A stretch of 64,000 nt of DNA, taken from positions 1-64,000 of the forward strand of contig NZ_JAHRGM010000019.1 in NCBI RefSeq assembly GCF_019097845.1, given 5' to 3'. Positions 43,501-52,388 of the stretch are shown here, one piece after another. The position numbers and the translations under genes were made by a program. Within the stretch, counting starts at the first letter, position 1, and the number at the start of each line of letters is the position of its first letter. Source of the stretch: Sphingobium sp. AS12. Lineage in GTDB: Bacteria; Pseudomonadota; Alphaproteobacteria; Sphingomonadales; Sphingomonadaceae. The notes beneath the pieces are model-generated. The model worked only from the letters and a program-made list of their open reading frames with translations. It was not told where the DNA came from and ran no database searches.

Positions 43501-43876
43501 TGAAGCTGGCGTAGATGAGCGAGGTAAGGGTGGAGCCGAGATAGCCGAACCCCGCGCCGCGCGTCAGCAGGTCGATATCCAGACCATGTTTGGCGGCGTG
43601 ATAGGCAATCGGCAGGCCGATGACGAACATCAGCGCGACGGCGGCGGCAATGGCTGCAACGCTGTTGGCAAAGCCATAGGTCAGCGTGATCGACGCGCCG
43701 ATCGCTTCGCAGGCGAGGAAGGCGGTTGCGCCGATCGCGGTGTTGGCGACCTGCCCCGCCGACCAGCGCCGGGCGCTGTCTGCGGTGTAGCGCAGGGCAT
43801 AATCCTCCAATGTCTGGCTGGCGACCCACTTATTGTAGAGCCGTTTTTCGCGCAGGACATAGGCGGCGCGGTCCAT
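40517..43876 (-). CDS. Transporter-fused hybrid histidine kinase (NCS1-like permease, Cys-rich linker, kinase, receiver)
   Basis: 1119 residues. About 1-480: a 12-helix NCS1 (nucleobase/hydantoin/allantoin permease) fold with VANTAIGATAFLACEAIGAS and LLTRGAGFGYLGS. 498-535: eight cysteines in CIIC, CPMY, CSLCC and CHDRC spacing, like a zinc ribbon. Two more helices at about 565-585 and 602-626. HisKA with His681 (VSHEIRSPLNS), HATPase (N796 region, DTGIGIAP, GIGLGLS), a receiver with Asp965 and Lys1016, and a helical C-terminus that may be a degenerate Hpt. Its ATG overlaps the ureG stop (TGATG). By analogy to transporter-kinases such as CbrA, it probably senses a substrate of the permease module; urea or a urea-yielding compound is inferred from the operon. 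Confidence 0.88.
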   Translation of the reverse strand: MDRAAYVLREKRLYNKWVASQTLEDYALRYTADSARRWSAGQVANTAIGATAFLACEAIGASITLTYGFANSVAAIAAAVALMFVIGLPIAYHAAKHGLDIDLLTRGAGFGYLGSTLTSLIYASFTFLLFSVEATIMAVALTAMTGMAMSVAYLVSALVVIPIALYGMSAITRFQNATQGIWIALQIAPIAYIIWSGPAALAQWSRFTGQFGAPDGSVSLLYFGFALSTLLSLLPQIGEQADYLRFLPSAKRIGRGKWWVAMLAGGPGWTLIGGMKLLLGSWLAHFLVTSLAAHSDASSPTAMFRAIFTAMSGHAGLSLLLTGLFVIICQLKINVTNAYAGSIAWSNFFARLTHSHPGRVVWLIFNVLLALLLMEVGIFDAIEAILILYATVAAGWIGALAADLMISKPLGLSPKGIEFKRAHLYDINPVGIGAMLLSILMSGSAHLGLLGAVAQAFAPVIGMAVAFIAAPLIALVTHGRYYIARRSDGAEGEDANTCIICENSFQPVDMAHCPMYAAPICSLCCTLEARCHDRCKTDSRATQQAARWLERLLPQRVARYVHTPVGHFIAVMAAITIANAALLGGINWQIGRQMPDIATEMSGLMLGLFLLFSLIGGVIAWMVVLAHQSRRSAMQESEHHVQKLMEEVIAHDVTGTQLQKAKEAAESANAAKSRYLVSVSHEIRSPLNSIYGYAQLMERGHDIAPVEAAKIIRRSAEHLTNLVEGLLDISQVESGVLRISSETVRLAPFVDQIANMFRPQAQSKGIDFLFERPDQLPDFVRTDQKRLRQILINLLSNAIKFTRSGSVTFRVTYRSQMATFDIIDTGIGIAPDDLKRVFDPFDRGSNPDAQRQKGIGLGLSITQALVQILGGDLSVVSESGRGTQFTVRLMLGHVANPVEDAPPVDRISGYVGDRRKVLLIDDDPAQVAVLRGLLEPLDFTVMEALSGRAGLEIAARDAPDIILLDISMPGESGWNISRALRAKLGGTVRIIMVSANAHEYHRGGDGQAAHDMFLMKPVDLDALLDAIADQLNIRWTGDAPLPPAPAPDELDLPILPDDALPILADIEQKAIIGHVRGIESSIRELEAAVPSAKPLAARMLAHLDRFDLKGLIKIIRAVK

Positions 43877-44508
43877 CAGATCGCGGCAGGGAAGGGGCGC
43901 AGGCCGCCGGTCGCAACGATGAAGTCGATGACGGCGGCCAGTCCGATATTGTCCTTGAGGTTGGTGAAGAGGAAGGGGCGGTCGCCGCGCATCTTCTTCG
44001 CGTCCCGGTCCATCACGCCCAGATCCGCGCCGACCAGCGGGGCAAGGTCGATCTTGTTGATGAGCAGCAGGTCGGACCGGGTGATGCCGGGACCGCCCTT
44101 GCGCGGGATCTTGTCGCCCGCCGACACGTCGATGACATAGATGGTGATGTCGGCCAGTTCGGGGCTGAAGGTCGCGGCCAGATTATCGCCGCCGCTTTCG
44201 ATGAAGATGAGTTCCAGGCCGGGGAATTTGCGGTGCATCGTATCGACGGCGGCCAGGTTGATGCTGGCATCCTCGCGGATCGCGGTGTGCGGGCAGCCGC
44301 CGGTTTCCACGCCCATGATCCGTTCCGGCACCAGCGCGCCGGAGCGGGTGAGAAACTCCGCATCCTCGCGGGTGTAGATGTCATTGGTGATGGCGGCGAT
44401 ATTATAATGATCGCGCATCGCCTTGCACAGCCGATCGGTCAGCGCGGTCTTGCCGGAGCCGACCGGGCCGCCAATGCCGACGCGCAGGGGACCGTTGTGA
44501 GACATCAT
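43876..44508 (-). CDS. ureG: Urease accessory protein UreG (nickel-insertion GTPase)
   Basis: 210 residues; two adjacent ATGs (44508, 44505). P-loop [26 protein letters not shown] with the metal-binding Cys-Pro-His, ESGGDNL and NKIDLAP are all present, as in functional UreG. It hydrolyses GTP to drive nickel delivery to urease within the UreDFG complex. The frame extends upstream into ureF, but similarity starts at the indicated ATG. It overlaps ureF by 4 bases and the hybrid kinase by 1. Confidence 0.95.
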   Translation of the reverse strand: MMSHNGPLRVGIGGPVGSGKTALTDRLCKAMRDHYNIAAITNDIYTREDAEFLTRSGALVPERIMGVETGGCPHTAIREDASINLAAVDTMHRKFPGLELIFIESGGDNLAATFSPELADITIYVIDVSAGDKIPRKGGPGITRSDLLLINKIDLAPLVGADLGVMDRDAKKMRGDRPFLFTNLKDNIGLAAVIDFIVATGGLRPFPAAI

Positions 44509-45185
44509 GAGCGAAAGAGCCTTGTATAGAGTGTTTCGTGGGAGAGGCTGGCGAGTTCGAGGTCGGGGGCGGCAGTGCCCAGATCGTCGAGTGGGGAGTT
44601 GAGCGCTTTGTTTGCAATGGCTGGAATGGCGTGCGATAGCGCGGCCAGCGCCAACTGGCCATCGGTTTGGCCCAATGGCACGAGGCGGACCCCTGCCGAC
44701 ACGAGATTGGCGGCGGTGGCGTGCAGCCAGCCGTGCAGCGCGGGTGCCAGCGGGATGTCGTGGACGGCGCAGGCCAGTGCCATGACTGTGGCGTGAACGA
44801 TCGGGTGATCGCCATTGCGCGCGGCGAAAGCATCGAGCGCGGGATGGGGCCATGCCCTGCGCGTGACCGAGAGGAAGGAGCCACCCTGCTGGCGGCTTTC
44901 CAGCGCTGTTTCACTGCTGCCCCGGAATGCGGTGGCGAGTTCGGAGATTGCGTCGAAGGCGACCTCGTCCTGCGCGGCGCGATGGGCATGAACGAACAGC
45001 ACCGCATCGACCCAGCCACCGCCGCGCGCCAGCACCGCCTCCACATAGGCGGTGACATGGGCGGCAGTGGTGATGCGGCCATCCTCGACCGCGGTTTCCA
45101 GGCCGTGGCTGTAGGTAAAACTGCCCACCGGATAGGAAGGCGAGGTCCAGGCCAGCAGGCGGTGGAGCGCGGCGTCAGCCAGCAT
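44505..45185 (-). CDS. ureF: Urease accessory protein UreF
   Basis: 226 residues from the ATG at 45185, which lies inside the last codons of ureE; the frame continues upstream only in shadow of the ureE His tail. The N-terminal [21 protein letters not shown] motif is diagnostic. The protein is helical, bridges UreD-urease and UreG, and acts as a gate for GTP hydrolysis during nickel insertion. Confidence 0.93.
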   Translation of the reverse strand: MLADAALHRLLAWTSPSYPVGSFTYSHGLETAVEDGRITTAAHVTAYVEAVLARGGGWVDAVLFVHAHRAAQDEVAFDAISELATAFRGSSETALESRQQGGSFLSVTRRAWPHPALDAFAARNGDHPIVHATVMALACAVHDIPLAPALHGWLHATAANLVSAGVRLVPLGQTDGQLALAALSHAIPAIANKALNSPLDDLGTAAPDLELASLSHETLYTRLFRS

Positions 45186-45675
45186 GGTCGTGATGGTGGG
45201 CATGCGCGTGATCATGGTCATGATGGTGGCCATGACCATTGCCGCCGCCGGAATAGGCACCTCCTTCGGGCGTGAAGGGAGCGTGGATCTTCACCACGGT
45301 CGCGCCCAACCCCTCCAGCATCGCGTTGATGACATGATCGTCGCGCAGGCGGATGGAATGGGGATGGAGTTCGGCGGGCAAATGCCGGTTGCCGATATGC
45401 CAGGCCAGCCGCATCATGATCGACGGATCGGCAGCAGTGACTTCCACCAGCGCTTCGGGCGCGGCGAGGATTTCGACCAGCCGCCCGTCCGACAATTGCA
45501 CTGCATCGCCATGGTTCAGCACCGTCGCGCGGGCCAGATCGAGCAGGAACAGCGTGCCATGGTCAGCAGTATAGACCCAGCGGCGACGGTGGCGCGCGTC
45601 ATGGTCCAGCATGATATGGTCGGCGGCGGGGCCGGACCAGTGGCCGTGGGGGAGAACGGTATGGGCGGTCAGCAT
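45175..45675 (-). CDS. ureE: Urease accessory protein UreE (nickel metallochaperone)
   Basis: 166 residues. The C-terminal domain carries WHIGNRHLPAEL with the dimer-interface metal site, and the last 20 residues form a His/Asp-rich tail ([17 protein letters not shown]), as in Ni-storing UreE proteins. Delivers Ni2+ to UreG. Separated from ureC by about 160 bases that hold a palindromic repeat, and overlapping ureF by 11 bases. Confidence 0.93.
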   Translation of the reverse strand: MLTAHTVLPHGHWSGPAADHIMLDHDARHRRRWVYTADHGTLFLLDLARATVLNHGDAVQLSDGRLVEILAAPEALVEVTAADPSIMMRLAWHIGNRHLPAELHPHSIRLRDDHVINAMLEGLGATVVKIHAPFTPEGGAYSGGGNGHGHHHDHDHAHAHHHDHAG

Positions 45676-45691
45676 GGGGCATTCCTAAAAA

Positions 45692-45813
45692 TTCCTCCCC
45701 TGCAAGGGGAGGGGGACCGCTTGCCAAGCAAGTGGTGGAGGGGTGTCGCGCTATCGATAGGGTAACACCCCTCCGTCTGGCCTTTGGCCAGCCACCTCCC
45801 CCTAAAGGGGAGG
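45692..45813. repeat. Intergenic palindromic repeat (REP-like) between ureC and ureE
   Basis: Two GC-rich hairpins, CCTCCCCTGCAAGGGGAGG and CCTCCCCCTAAAGGGGAGG, bracket an inner pair GGAGGGGTGT/ACACCCCTCC and GGCCTTTGGCC. The composition and inverted layout match the CCTCCCCTT..AAGGGGAGG repeats scattered between genes in sphingomonad genomes. It lies inside the urease operon, so its RNA hairpins could lower downstream transcript levels or protect the ureABC part. Confidence 0.7.
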
Positions 45814-45835
45814 ATCGAGAAAGTGAGCTGACCCA

Positions 45836-47548
45836 TCAGAACAAAAAATAGCGCTGCGCGAACGGCAGCACGCTCGCCGGTTCGCAGGTCAACAATTCGC
45901 CATCGGCCCGCACTTCATAGGTTTCGGGGTCGACCTGAATATCGGGCATCGCGTCGTTCAATAGCATCGACGCCTTGCCGATCCCGCCGCGCGTATTGCG
46001 CACCGCCTCCAGCGGCCGGGCCAGTCGCAGCCGTTCGCCGATCCCTTCCGCGATCCCCGCCGCCGATACGAAATGCACCGCCGACAATGCGCCCGCCCGA
46101 CCGAGCGCGCCGAACATCGGGCGGTAATGCACCGGCTGGGGTGTAGGAATGCTGGCATTGGCGTCGCCCATCGGCGCGGTGGCGATGCTGCCGCCCTTGA
46201 TGACCAGATCGGGCTTCACCGCGAAGAAGGCGGGCGACCACAGCACCAGATCGGCGAGCTTCCCGACCGCGATCGAGCCGACGATATGGCTGATTCCATG
46301 GGCGATGGCCGGGTTGATCGTATATTTGGCGATATAGCGTTTGACGCGGAAATTGTCGCTGTCCGCGTCGTCCGTGCCAAGGCTCCCGCGTTGCTGCTTC
46401 ATCTTGTCGGCGCTCTGCCAGCAGCGGATGATCGTCTCACCCACGCGGCCCATCGCCTGGCTGTCCGACGACATCATCGAGAAAGCGCCCAGATCGTGTA
46501 GAATATCCTCCGCCGCGATCGTCTCCTTGCGGATGCGGCTGTCGGCAAAGGCGACATCTTCGGCAATGCGCGGGTCGAGATGGTGGCACACCATCAACAT
46601 GTCGAGATGTTCCTCGATCGTGTTGACGGTATAGGGCCGGGTCGGGTTGGTGGAGGAGGGCAGGACATTGGGCAGCCCCGCCAGCTTGATGATGTCGGGC
46701 GCATGGCCGCCGCCCGCACCCTCGGTATGGAAGGCGTGGATCGTGCGCCCCTTGAACGCGCCGATCGTGCTTTCGACAAAGCCCGCTTCGTTGAGCGTAT
46801 CGGTATGGATCGCGACCTGAATGTCATACTCGTCCGCGACCGACAGGCAGCAGTCGATGGCGGCGGGCGTTGTGCCCCAATCCTCGTGCAGCTTTAGGCC
46901 ACAGGCGCCCGCGCGGATCATCTCGACCAGCGCGGCAGGCTGGCTGGCATTGCCCTTGCCCATCAGGCCGAAATTCATCGGCATGGTTTCGAGCGCCTGC
47001 AACATCCGCCCAATGTGCCAGCTGCCCGGCGTACAGGTGGTCGCCAGCGTGCCATGCGCCGGGCCGGTGCCGCCGCCCAACATGGTGGTGATGCCGGCGT
47101 TGAGCGCTTCCTCCACCTGTTGCGGGCAGATAAAATGGATATGCGCGTCGATGCCGCCAGCGGTCAGGATGCGCCCTTCGCCCGCGATGATCTCCGTGCC
47201 GGGACCGATGGGAATATTGACGCCGGGCTGGACGTCGGGGTTGCCCGCCTTGCCGATCGCTGCGATGCGCCCGTCGCGGATCGACACGTCCGCCTTGACG
47301 ATGCCCCAATGGTCCAGGATCAGCGCGTTGGTGATGACCGTGTCTGGCGCGCCGCCGGCGCGGCTTATCTGGCTTTGTCCCATGCCGTCGCGGATTACCT
47401 TGCCCCCGCCGAACTTCACCTCCTCGCCATAGACGGTCAGGTCATCCTCGACCCGGATAAGGAGGGAAGAGTCGCCCAGTCGCACGCGGTCACCCGTTGT
47501 GGGGCCAAACATTCCGGCATAGGCGCGGCGGGGAATGGTTACGGGCAT
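45836..47548 (-). CDS. ureC: Urease alpha subunit UreC
   Basis: 570 residues from the ATG at 47548, with GGAGG seven bases upstream. Every nickel-site residue is found: His136 and His138 (HIHF), Lys219 (GLKLHEDWG; carbamylated bridge), His248, His274 ([12 protein letters not shown]) and Asp362 ([10 protein letters not shown]), plus Cys321-His322-His323 of the mobile flap. It hydrolyses urea to ammonia and carbamate in the cytoplasm as an (ABC)3-type complex with UreA and UreB. Confidence 0.97.
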   Translation of the reverse strand: MPVTIPRRAYAGMFGPTTGDRVRLGDSSLLIRVEDDLTVYGEEVKFGGGKVIRDGMGQSQISRAGGAPDTVITNALILDHWGIVKADVSIRDGRIAAIGKAGNPDVQPGVNIPIGPGTEIIAGEGRILTAGGIDAHIHFICPQQVEEALNAGITTMLGGGTGPAHGTLATTCTPGSWHIGRMLQALETMPMNFGLMGKGNASQPAALVEMIRAGACGLKLHEDWGTTPAAIDCCLSVADEYDIQVAIHTDTLNEAGFVESTIGAFKGRTIHAFHTEGAGGGHAPDIIKLAGLPNVLPSSTNPTRPYTVNTIEEHLDMLMVCHHLDPRIAEDVAFADSRIRKETIAAEDILHDLGAFSMMSSDSQAMGRVGETIIRCWQSADKMKQQRGSLGTDDADSDNFRVKRYIAKYTINPAIAHGISHIVGSIAVGKLADLVLWSPAFFAVKPDLVIKGGSIATAPMGDANASIPTPQPVHYRPMFGALGRAGALSAVHFVSAAGIAEGIGERLRLARPLEAVRNTRGGIGKASMLLNDAMPDIQVDPETYEVRADGELLTCEPASVLPFAQRYFLF

Positions 47549-47594
47549 TAAACAACCCTCCGTTCGTTTCGAGCGGCTGTTGTGTAGCACTCCA

Positions 47595-47900
47595 TCACAA
47601 TGCCCCCATCACATCGCCACGAAAGCCGATGACGATCCGGTCGCCTGCATAGGGGATCAACTGCACGTCCCGGCTCTGCCCCGGCTCGAACCGAACCGCA
47701 GTGCCGGACGGAATGTCCAGCCGGTATCCGCGCGCCACGTCGCGGTCGAACAACAGCGCTGGGTTCGTCTCGGCGAAATGATAATGGCTTCCCACCTGGA
47801 TCGGCCGGTCGCCACTATTGGCGACGGTCAGGGTGATGGCTTCGCGTCCTTCGTTCAGCACAATGTCGCCGGGGGCGGGGATGATTTCGCCGGGGATCAT
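47595..47900 (-). CDS. ureB: Urease beta subunit UreB
   Basis: 101 residues with [24 protein letters not shown] and [15 protein letters not shown], the full pattern of the separate three-subunit-type beta chain. Encoded about 40 bases after ureA and 46 bases before ureC. Confidence 0.96.
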   Translation of the reverse strand: MIPGEIIPAPGDIVLNEGREAITLTVANSGDRPIQVGSHYHFAETNPALLFDRDVARGYRLDIPSGTAVRFEPGQSRDVQLIPYAGDRIVIGFRGDVMGAL

Positions 47901-47940
47901 GGGACTATCTCTGACACGGTCATTTTGATCGCCAAGCCTC

Positions 47941-48243
47941 TCACCGGATCGGCCGATGTACGGTGACGAGCTTGGTGCCGTCGGGGAAAGTCGCTTCGAC
48001 CTGAATGTCGTGGATCATCTCGGCGATGCCCTCCATCACCTGATCGCGGGTCAGGACATGGCCTCCGCTCGCCATCAGCGCAGCGACCGACTGGCCGTCT
48101 CGCGCGCCCTCCACCACATGATCGGTGATCAGCGCTATCGCTTCGGGATGGTTGAGTTTGACCCCGCGCGCCAGCCGATTACGCGCGACCATGGCGGCCA
48201 TCGCCACCAGCAGCTTGTCCTTTTCGCGTCCCGTCAGGTTCAT
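47941..48243 (-). CDS. ureA: Urease gamma subunit UreA
   Basis: 100 residues: [20 protein letters not shown] at the start, [10 protein letters not shown] and [15 protein letters not shown], the canonical gamma chain. It starts four bases after the ureD stop, so ureD and ureA are translated together. Confidence 0.96.
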   Translation of the reverse strand: MNLTGREKDKLLVAMAAMVARNRLARGVKLNHPEAIALITDHVVEGARDGQSVAALMASGGHVLTRDQVMEGIAEMIHDIQVEATFPDGTKLVTVHRPIR

Positions 48244-48247
48244 GGGA

Positions 48248-49105
48248 TCAACAGTAGCAGATAGTGGGCATGGAGGGCGACAGTCCGAATATCGCGGCGC
48301 GCAAAACGCCTGCCGCGCGCATCACATCCTTGCGCAGCGCCTGCGCGTCATTGCGCGTCAGACGCAGGATCAGTAGCCCGTCAAAGCTGGTCGCGCCGCC
48401 GGTCGGCGTTTCAACCAGCGTGCGGGCCAGGTCGAGATAATCGCCAGCATCCTGTCCCGCATAGACCAGAGTGGCGATCGCGGCTGCATCGCCAAAGCCG
48501 AACGGCGCGCGCCCCTGTGCCGCAAAGTCGCCTTCGACATGCAACGCATCGGCCCAGATCAGCCGCCCATCGCGCCGGATACGCCAGCTGTCATGGATCA
48601 GCCCGCTCTGATAGCTTTCCCCCATGGCACTGCGGCCCAGCACCAGCATCTCCATCGCCAGCATCCGTGCGTCGGGGGCCATGTCGGCCTCCAGCGTGCG
48701 GCGCATCCTGCTGCGATCGAACAATATCGCTTCCTGCGCCAGCCATTCGCAGGTCGCGCCCGCGCCGATGCTGATACGGGTTTCGATGCGCGACGGCTCA
48801 TCCTCATCCAGCGCGCGGTAGAGCTTTTCGGCGGCCTGCGGCACGATGGTCGCGCCCACGCCCGGATCGACGATGATGTCGAGCGCCAGCCTATCCCCCC
48901 CGGTCAGCCCACCACAGGTGGTGACGGTGACGGCCAGCGGAAAATCGCCCTCCTGCCCTTGCGGAAACAGTAGCCGGGCTGGCGCAACCTGCATCATGTC
49001 GCGGATGCCGCGGGCGCCGAATGCGACCATCGCGCGGCCATCGACGCGCTGGTGCCGGGACTTGGGCGGCACGGTGATGGCGCGTTGCAGGGTCATGGAC
49101 ACCAT
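48248..49105 (-). CDS. ureD: Urease accessory protein UreD
   Basis: 285 residues, or 282 from the ATG at 49096; neither start has a clear ribosome-binding site. Motifs [29 protein letters not shown] and [14 protein letters not shown] identify UreD/UreH, the scaffold that docks UreF and UreG on apo-urease and carries a tunnel for nickel. It is the first gene of the ureDABCEFG-kinase-regulator operon. The 170-base region ahead of it (49106-49275) should hold the operon promoter; no clear -35/-10 pair was recognised. Confidence 0.92.
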   Translation of the reverse strand: MVSMTLQRAITVPPKSRHQRVDGRAMVAFGARGIRDMMQVAPARLLFPQGQEGDFPLAVTVTTCGGLTGGDRLALDIIVDPGVGATIVPQAAEKLYRALDEDEPSRIETRISIGAGATCEWLAQEAILFDRSRMRRTLEADMAPDARMLAMEMLVLGRSAMGESYQSGLIHDSWRIRRDGRLIWADALHVEGDFAAQGRAPFGFGDAAAIATLVYAGQDAGDYLDLARTLVETPTGGATSFDGLLILRLTRNDAQALRKDVMRAAGVLRAAIFGLSPSMPTICYC

Positions 49106-49275
49106 CTGATCAGGCGCGGCAGGTCACGACATGGGGCATATGACGTATGGAACGAACGGGCGGGGGATACCCATCAACGGTCGCGCTTATTCCATTACAT
49201 GCTCCCGCGAATGCGGGAGTCTGTTGGCCATTCCGCGAGGCGCGGGTCAATCATTATTGGCGAACGCCTATATCC

Positions 49276-50646
49276 CTACTTGATCGCGCTCGGTGACAAA
49301 TCGAGCGCGCCAAGGTCGCCGCGCTCGCGTGCCTGACGGCCATAGAATAGTTCAAACAATGGTCCCGCCATCATCGTCGTGACGATCGCCATCAGCACCA
49401 ACATCGAGAACAGAGTCGGTCCGATAATGCCTTTTTGCAGCCCGATATTGATGATGATGAGTTCCATCAGTCCACGCGAATTCATCAGCGCGCCAATACC
49501 GAGCGCCGTGCGATTATCCTCGCCCGAAAGCCGGGCGGCAAGATAGCAGGCGCCGCCTTTGGCCATGATGGAGGCGATCAGGATGAGCAGGGCGATGCCC
49601 AGCAATGGAAGCGAATTGACCATGTTCATCTGGGTATTCAGCCCAGAATAAGTGAAAAACATGGGTAATAGCAGGACGACTGCGAGTGGTTCGACCTTGC
49701 GACGGATTTCGTCCGCGAACAGTCCACGCGGCATCACCGCGCCCAGGATGAAGCCTCCGAAAATGGCATGGATTCCAACCGCATCCATCAAAAATGCGGA
49801 AGTGCAGAATGCTGCGAGCGTGATGGCGAGTATGCCGGTGCTCATGGTCCCTTGGCGCGTGACCTGCGCGGCCAGCGGTGCGAACAGACGTGGCCCGAAC
49901 GACAGGACGACCAGCCCCCAGGCAAGCCCGCCGCCGATCGCGATGATCGCTACCGATGGACCACCGCCAAAGGTCGCCAGAACGAGCGCCAATACGCACC
50001 ACGAACAGGCATCGTCAAACGCCCCAGCCGTAAGCGACAGCGTCCCCAGCGCGCTGTCCGCCAGCCCCCGCTCGTTGATAATTCGCGCCAGCATCGGGAA
50101 TGCGGTGAGCGCGATGCACGCGCCCATGAAAAGTGTCGCATTGAGGCGCGATATGCCGGGCGCGAACAATCCGGGCATTTCGAGCAGGAACGGCATGATG
50201 AGTGCGGCCACGACAAAAGGCGCAACGATGCCCGCCAGCGAGACACCCGCCGCGCTTTTGGCTTTGGCCTTGAAATGATCTATCCGCAGCGTCGTGCCGA
50301 CCAGGAACATATACAGCCCGACACCCAGTTGCGCTCCAGCGTAAAGTATATTCCGCGTTTCCGGTGGAAAAATCGCGCGTTGCAGATCGGGCAGGAGCAG
50401 ACCAAACAGCGATGGTCCAAGCAAGGCGCCCGCGATCATTTCGCCAACCACCTGCGGTTGACCAAGAAATTTACGGCCGAGCCATCCGACCAGGCGGCAG
50501 GCGACAAGTATGACCGCCAGTTGCAGGAAGAAGTGGATCGAAAAATCGCCCGGCGCATAACTGTGCGCCGTGGCGGTCTGTGCTGGACCATGCGGACCGA
50601 GCAATCCGCCAATGCCTGACCAAAAACTATCCATCCCCATATTCAC
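49276..50646 (-). CDS. CPA2-family cation:proton antiporter
   Basis: 456 residues with 12-13 membrane helices. GQPQVVGEMIAGALLGPSLFG matches the first conserved region of KefB/Na+-H+ exchanger domains, and LTAGAFDDACSWCVLALV holds the Asp-Asp pair (FDD) at the ion site. No TrkA-N regulatory domain is attached. It exchanges K+ or Na+ for H+ across the inner membrane. It lies between the urease and xyloglucan operons on the same strand with no overlap, so ties to either are unclear. A short hairpin (49202-49219, CTCCCGC/GCGGGAG) lies past its stop but lacks a T-run. Confidence 0.9.
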   Translation of the reverse strand: MNMGMDSFWSGIGGLLGPHGPAQTATAHSYAPGDFSIHFFLQLAVILVACRLVGWLGRKFLGQPQVVGEMIAGALLGPSLFGLLLPDLQRAIFPPETRNILYAGAQLGVGLYMFLVGTTLRIDHFKAKAKSAAGVSLAGIVAPFVVAALIMPFLLEMPGLFAPGISRLNATLFMGACIALTAFPMLARIINERGLADSALGTLSLTAGAFDDACSWCVLALVLATFGGGPSVAIIAIGGGLAWGLVVLSFGPRLFAPLAAQVTRQGTMSTGILAITLAAFCTSAFLMDAVGIHAIFGGFILGAVMPRGLFADEIRRKVEPLAVVLLLPMFFTYSGLNTQMNMVNSLPLLGIALLILIASIMAKGGACYLAARLSGEDNRTALGIGALMNSRGLMELIIINIGLQKGIIGPTLFSMLVLMAIVTTMMAGPLFELFYGRQARERGDLGALDLSPSAIK

Positions 50647-50747
50647 CCCAAATTTTGATGCAATTCCCGATCATGAAGCGCCTACGCACATGCCCGACTC
50701 TTCTGGCCGATGCCGTTGGAATGGCCTTTGCCAGCCCGCGCGGCGTA

Positions 50748-52388
50748 TCATATGGGCTTGGTCCCCGACCCGATGCCAGAACCATCGATCCGCAAAACCG
50801 GGACGATGGCCGGGCTGGTGGTCATGTCAAGCTCCAGACAGGCCTGACCGTGGCTGTGTGCAATCTCGCCATGCCCAAGAAGTGTGGCGCGCGCGATCCG
50901 TCCGGCCCAACGGGCCTTGCCCAGCGCGGCGATGCGCGCCTTCGCACGCGGCGGTTTCAAGAAGAAGATGTAGAGCGCGCCATCCTTCACCGTGAAGCGA
51001 ACATCGCGGGTGTCGAACCCTTTGAATGCGCCTTCGTTCTGCATGCCGCTAGCCAATTGCGTTGGCCCTTCGCCATAGATGTGAAATGGGCGCGAACCGA
51101 AAATCGCAACCTCATTGACCGCCATCCAAGCGCCCAGATCGTCAAGGATATTCTCTGCTTCCGCGTCAATCGTGCCGTCACCGCGCTGCGGGATCGATAA
51201 CAGCAGATTGCCATTCTTCGACACGACGTCGGCGAGGCGCTGGAGCACGGCTTCGGCCGACACATAGCTTTTGTCGGTGAACCGCGCGCGATTGTAAAAC
51301 CAGTCGCCGATGCACGTGTCGGTCTGCCACGGCTCTTCCCATAAATGGTCTGAAAAGCCGCGCTCGACATCCTGTACCATGGCGCCGCGCGCATAGGGTT
51401 TGAGTTGCTTGGCGGTGAGCACGACATCGACCTTGCCATGCCATTGGATCGACCGGTTGTAATAATCCGCCGCCGCCGCCAGCCCGATGGGGCCAAAGGG
51501 CAGCTCATGATTGTCCATATAGCAGAAATCAGGGCGGTATTTCTCGATCAGGTCGATCTGGCGCAGCAACCATTGCCGGGCATAGTGTGCGTCGCCAGGC
51601 GGCGCGGTTTCGATCCATTGGCCGTTATGCGCCGCGTGCCATTGATCCATCGCCGACATGCTCTCGATGCCATCGGGCGCGACCATGTGGCGGCCGGTAT
51701 AGAGCGTTTGTGGGTCAAGACCCTGCCACCACTTGCCCGCGCCGTCGGCCCTGCTGAGCCGGTACGCATCATAGCGTTCGCCCTTGCGCGGTCCTTCGGC
51801 ATCATAGGCGTAAGCAGGCTGATACCAGTGCCAGGCATGGCTGGCATGGTTGGACACGCCAAAGCGCGGCCCGGCCGCCCGCGCGGCCTTTGCCCAGATA
51901 CCCACGATATCGCGCTTTGGGCCGACCCGCATACTGTTCCAGGCATGGTGCCGACTGTCATAGCAATCCAGATTGTCATGGTGGCAGGCGAGAGAGACGA
52001 AATATTTTGCCCCCGCCTTCACGAACCGCTGCATCAGTGCTTGCGGATCCCAGCGCTCCGCGGTCCAGCGGTTCAGCACATCCATCATGCCGGTGTCGGC
52101 CGGGTGACCATAGGCATCCAGATGCTGGCGATACATCGGGTGACCCTGCATATACAGGAACCGCCCGTACCAGTCGCCCTGTTCTGGCACGGCCTGTGCG
52201 CCCCAGTGCGACCAGATGCCGAACTTGGCATCGCGGAACCAGTCGGGAGTCTTGTAATGTTCGACCAGCGATGGCCAGGTCGGCTGCACTGGTCCCGACA
52301 TGATCCCGCCATTGCGCGCAAGGGCTGGCAGGACTGGCATCGCCGCCAGCCCCGCCAGGATACCGCGCCGATGCCAGTTGTCCTGCAT
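50748..52388 (-). CDS. Alpha-L-fucosidase, glycoside hydrolase family 29
   Basis: 546 residues. The N-terminus RRGILAGLAAMPVLPALA has a Tat-like twin-arginine signal. GH29 hallmarks are WFRDAKFGIWSHWGAQAVPE, AKYFVSLACHHDN and the nucleophile Asp292 in FCYMDNHELP. It would remove alpha-1,2-fucose from fucogalacto-xyloglucan side chains. Its ATG overlaps the stop of the GH31 gene (TGATG); it is last in the four-gene operon. GH29 is used here where Cellvibrio and Bacteroides xyloglucan loci often have GH95. Confidence 0.9.
   Translation of the reverse strand: MQDNWHRRGILAGLAAMPVLPALARNGGIMSGPVQPTWPSLVEHYKTPDWFRDAKFGIWSHWGAQAVPEQGDWYGRFLYMQGHPMYRQHLDAYGHPADTGMMDVLNRWTAERWDPQALMQRFVKAGAKYFVSLACHHDNLDCYDSRHHAWNSMRVGPKRDIVGIWAKAARAAGPRFGVSNHASHAWHWYQPAYAYDAEGPRKGERYDAYRLSRADGAGKWWQGLDPQTLYTGRHMVAPDGIESMSAMDQWHAAHNGQWIETAPPGDAHYARQWLLRQIDLIEKYRPDFCYMDNHELPFGPIGLAAAADYYNRSIQWHGKVDVVLTAKQLKPYARGAMVQDVERGFSDHLWEEPWQTDTCIGDWFYNRARFTDKSYVSAEAVLQRLADVVSKNGNLLLSIPQRGDGTIDAEAENILDDLGAWMAVNEVAIFGSRPFHIYGEGPTQLASGMQNEGAFKGFDTRDVRFTVKDGALYIFFLKPPRAKARIAALGKARWAGRIARATLLGHGEIAHSHGQACLELDMTTSPAIVPVLRIDGSGIGSGTKPI

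Noticed and set aside
49202..49219. Hairpin CTCCCGC-GAAT-GCGGGAG as terminator of the antiporter gene
   Set aside because: The stem is good but neither strand has a following T-run, so intrinsic termination is not supported.
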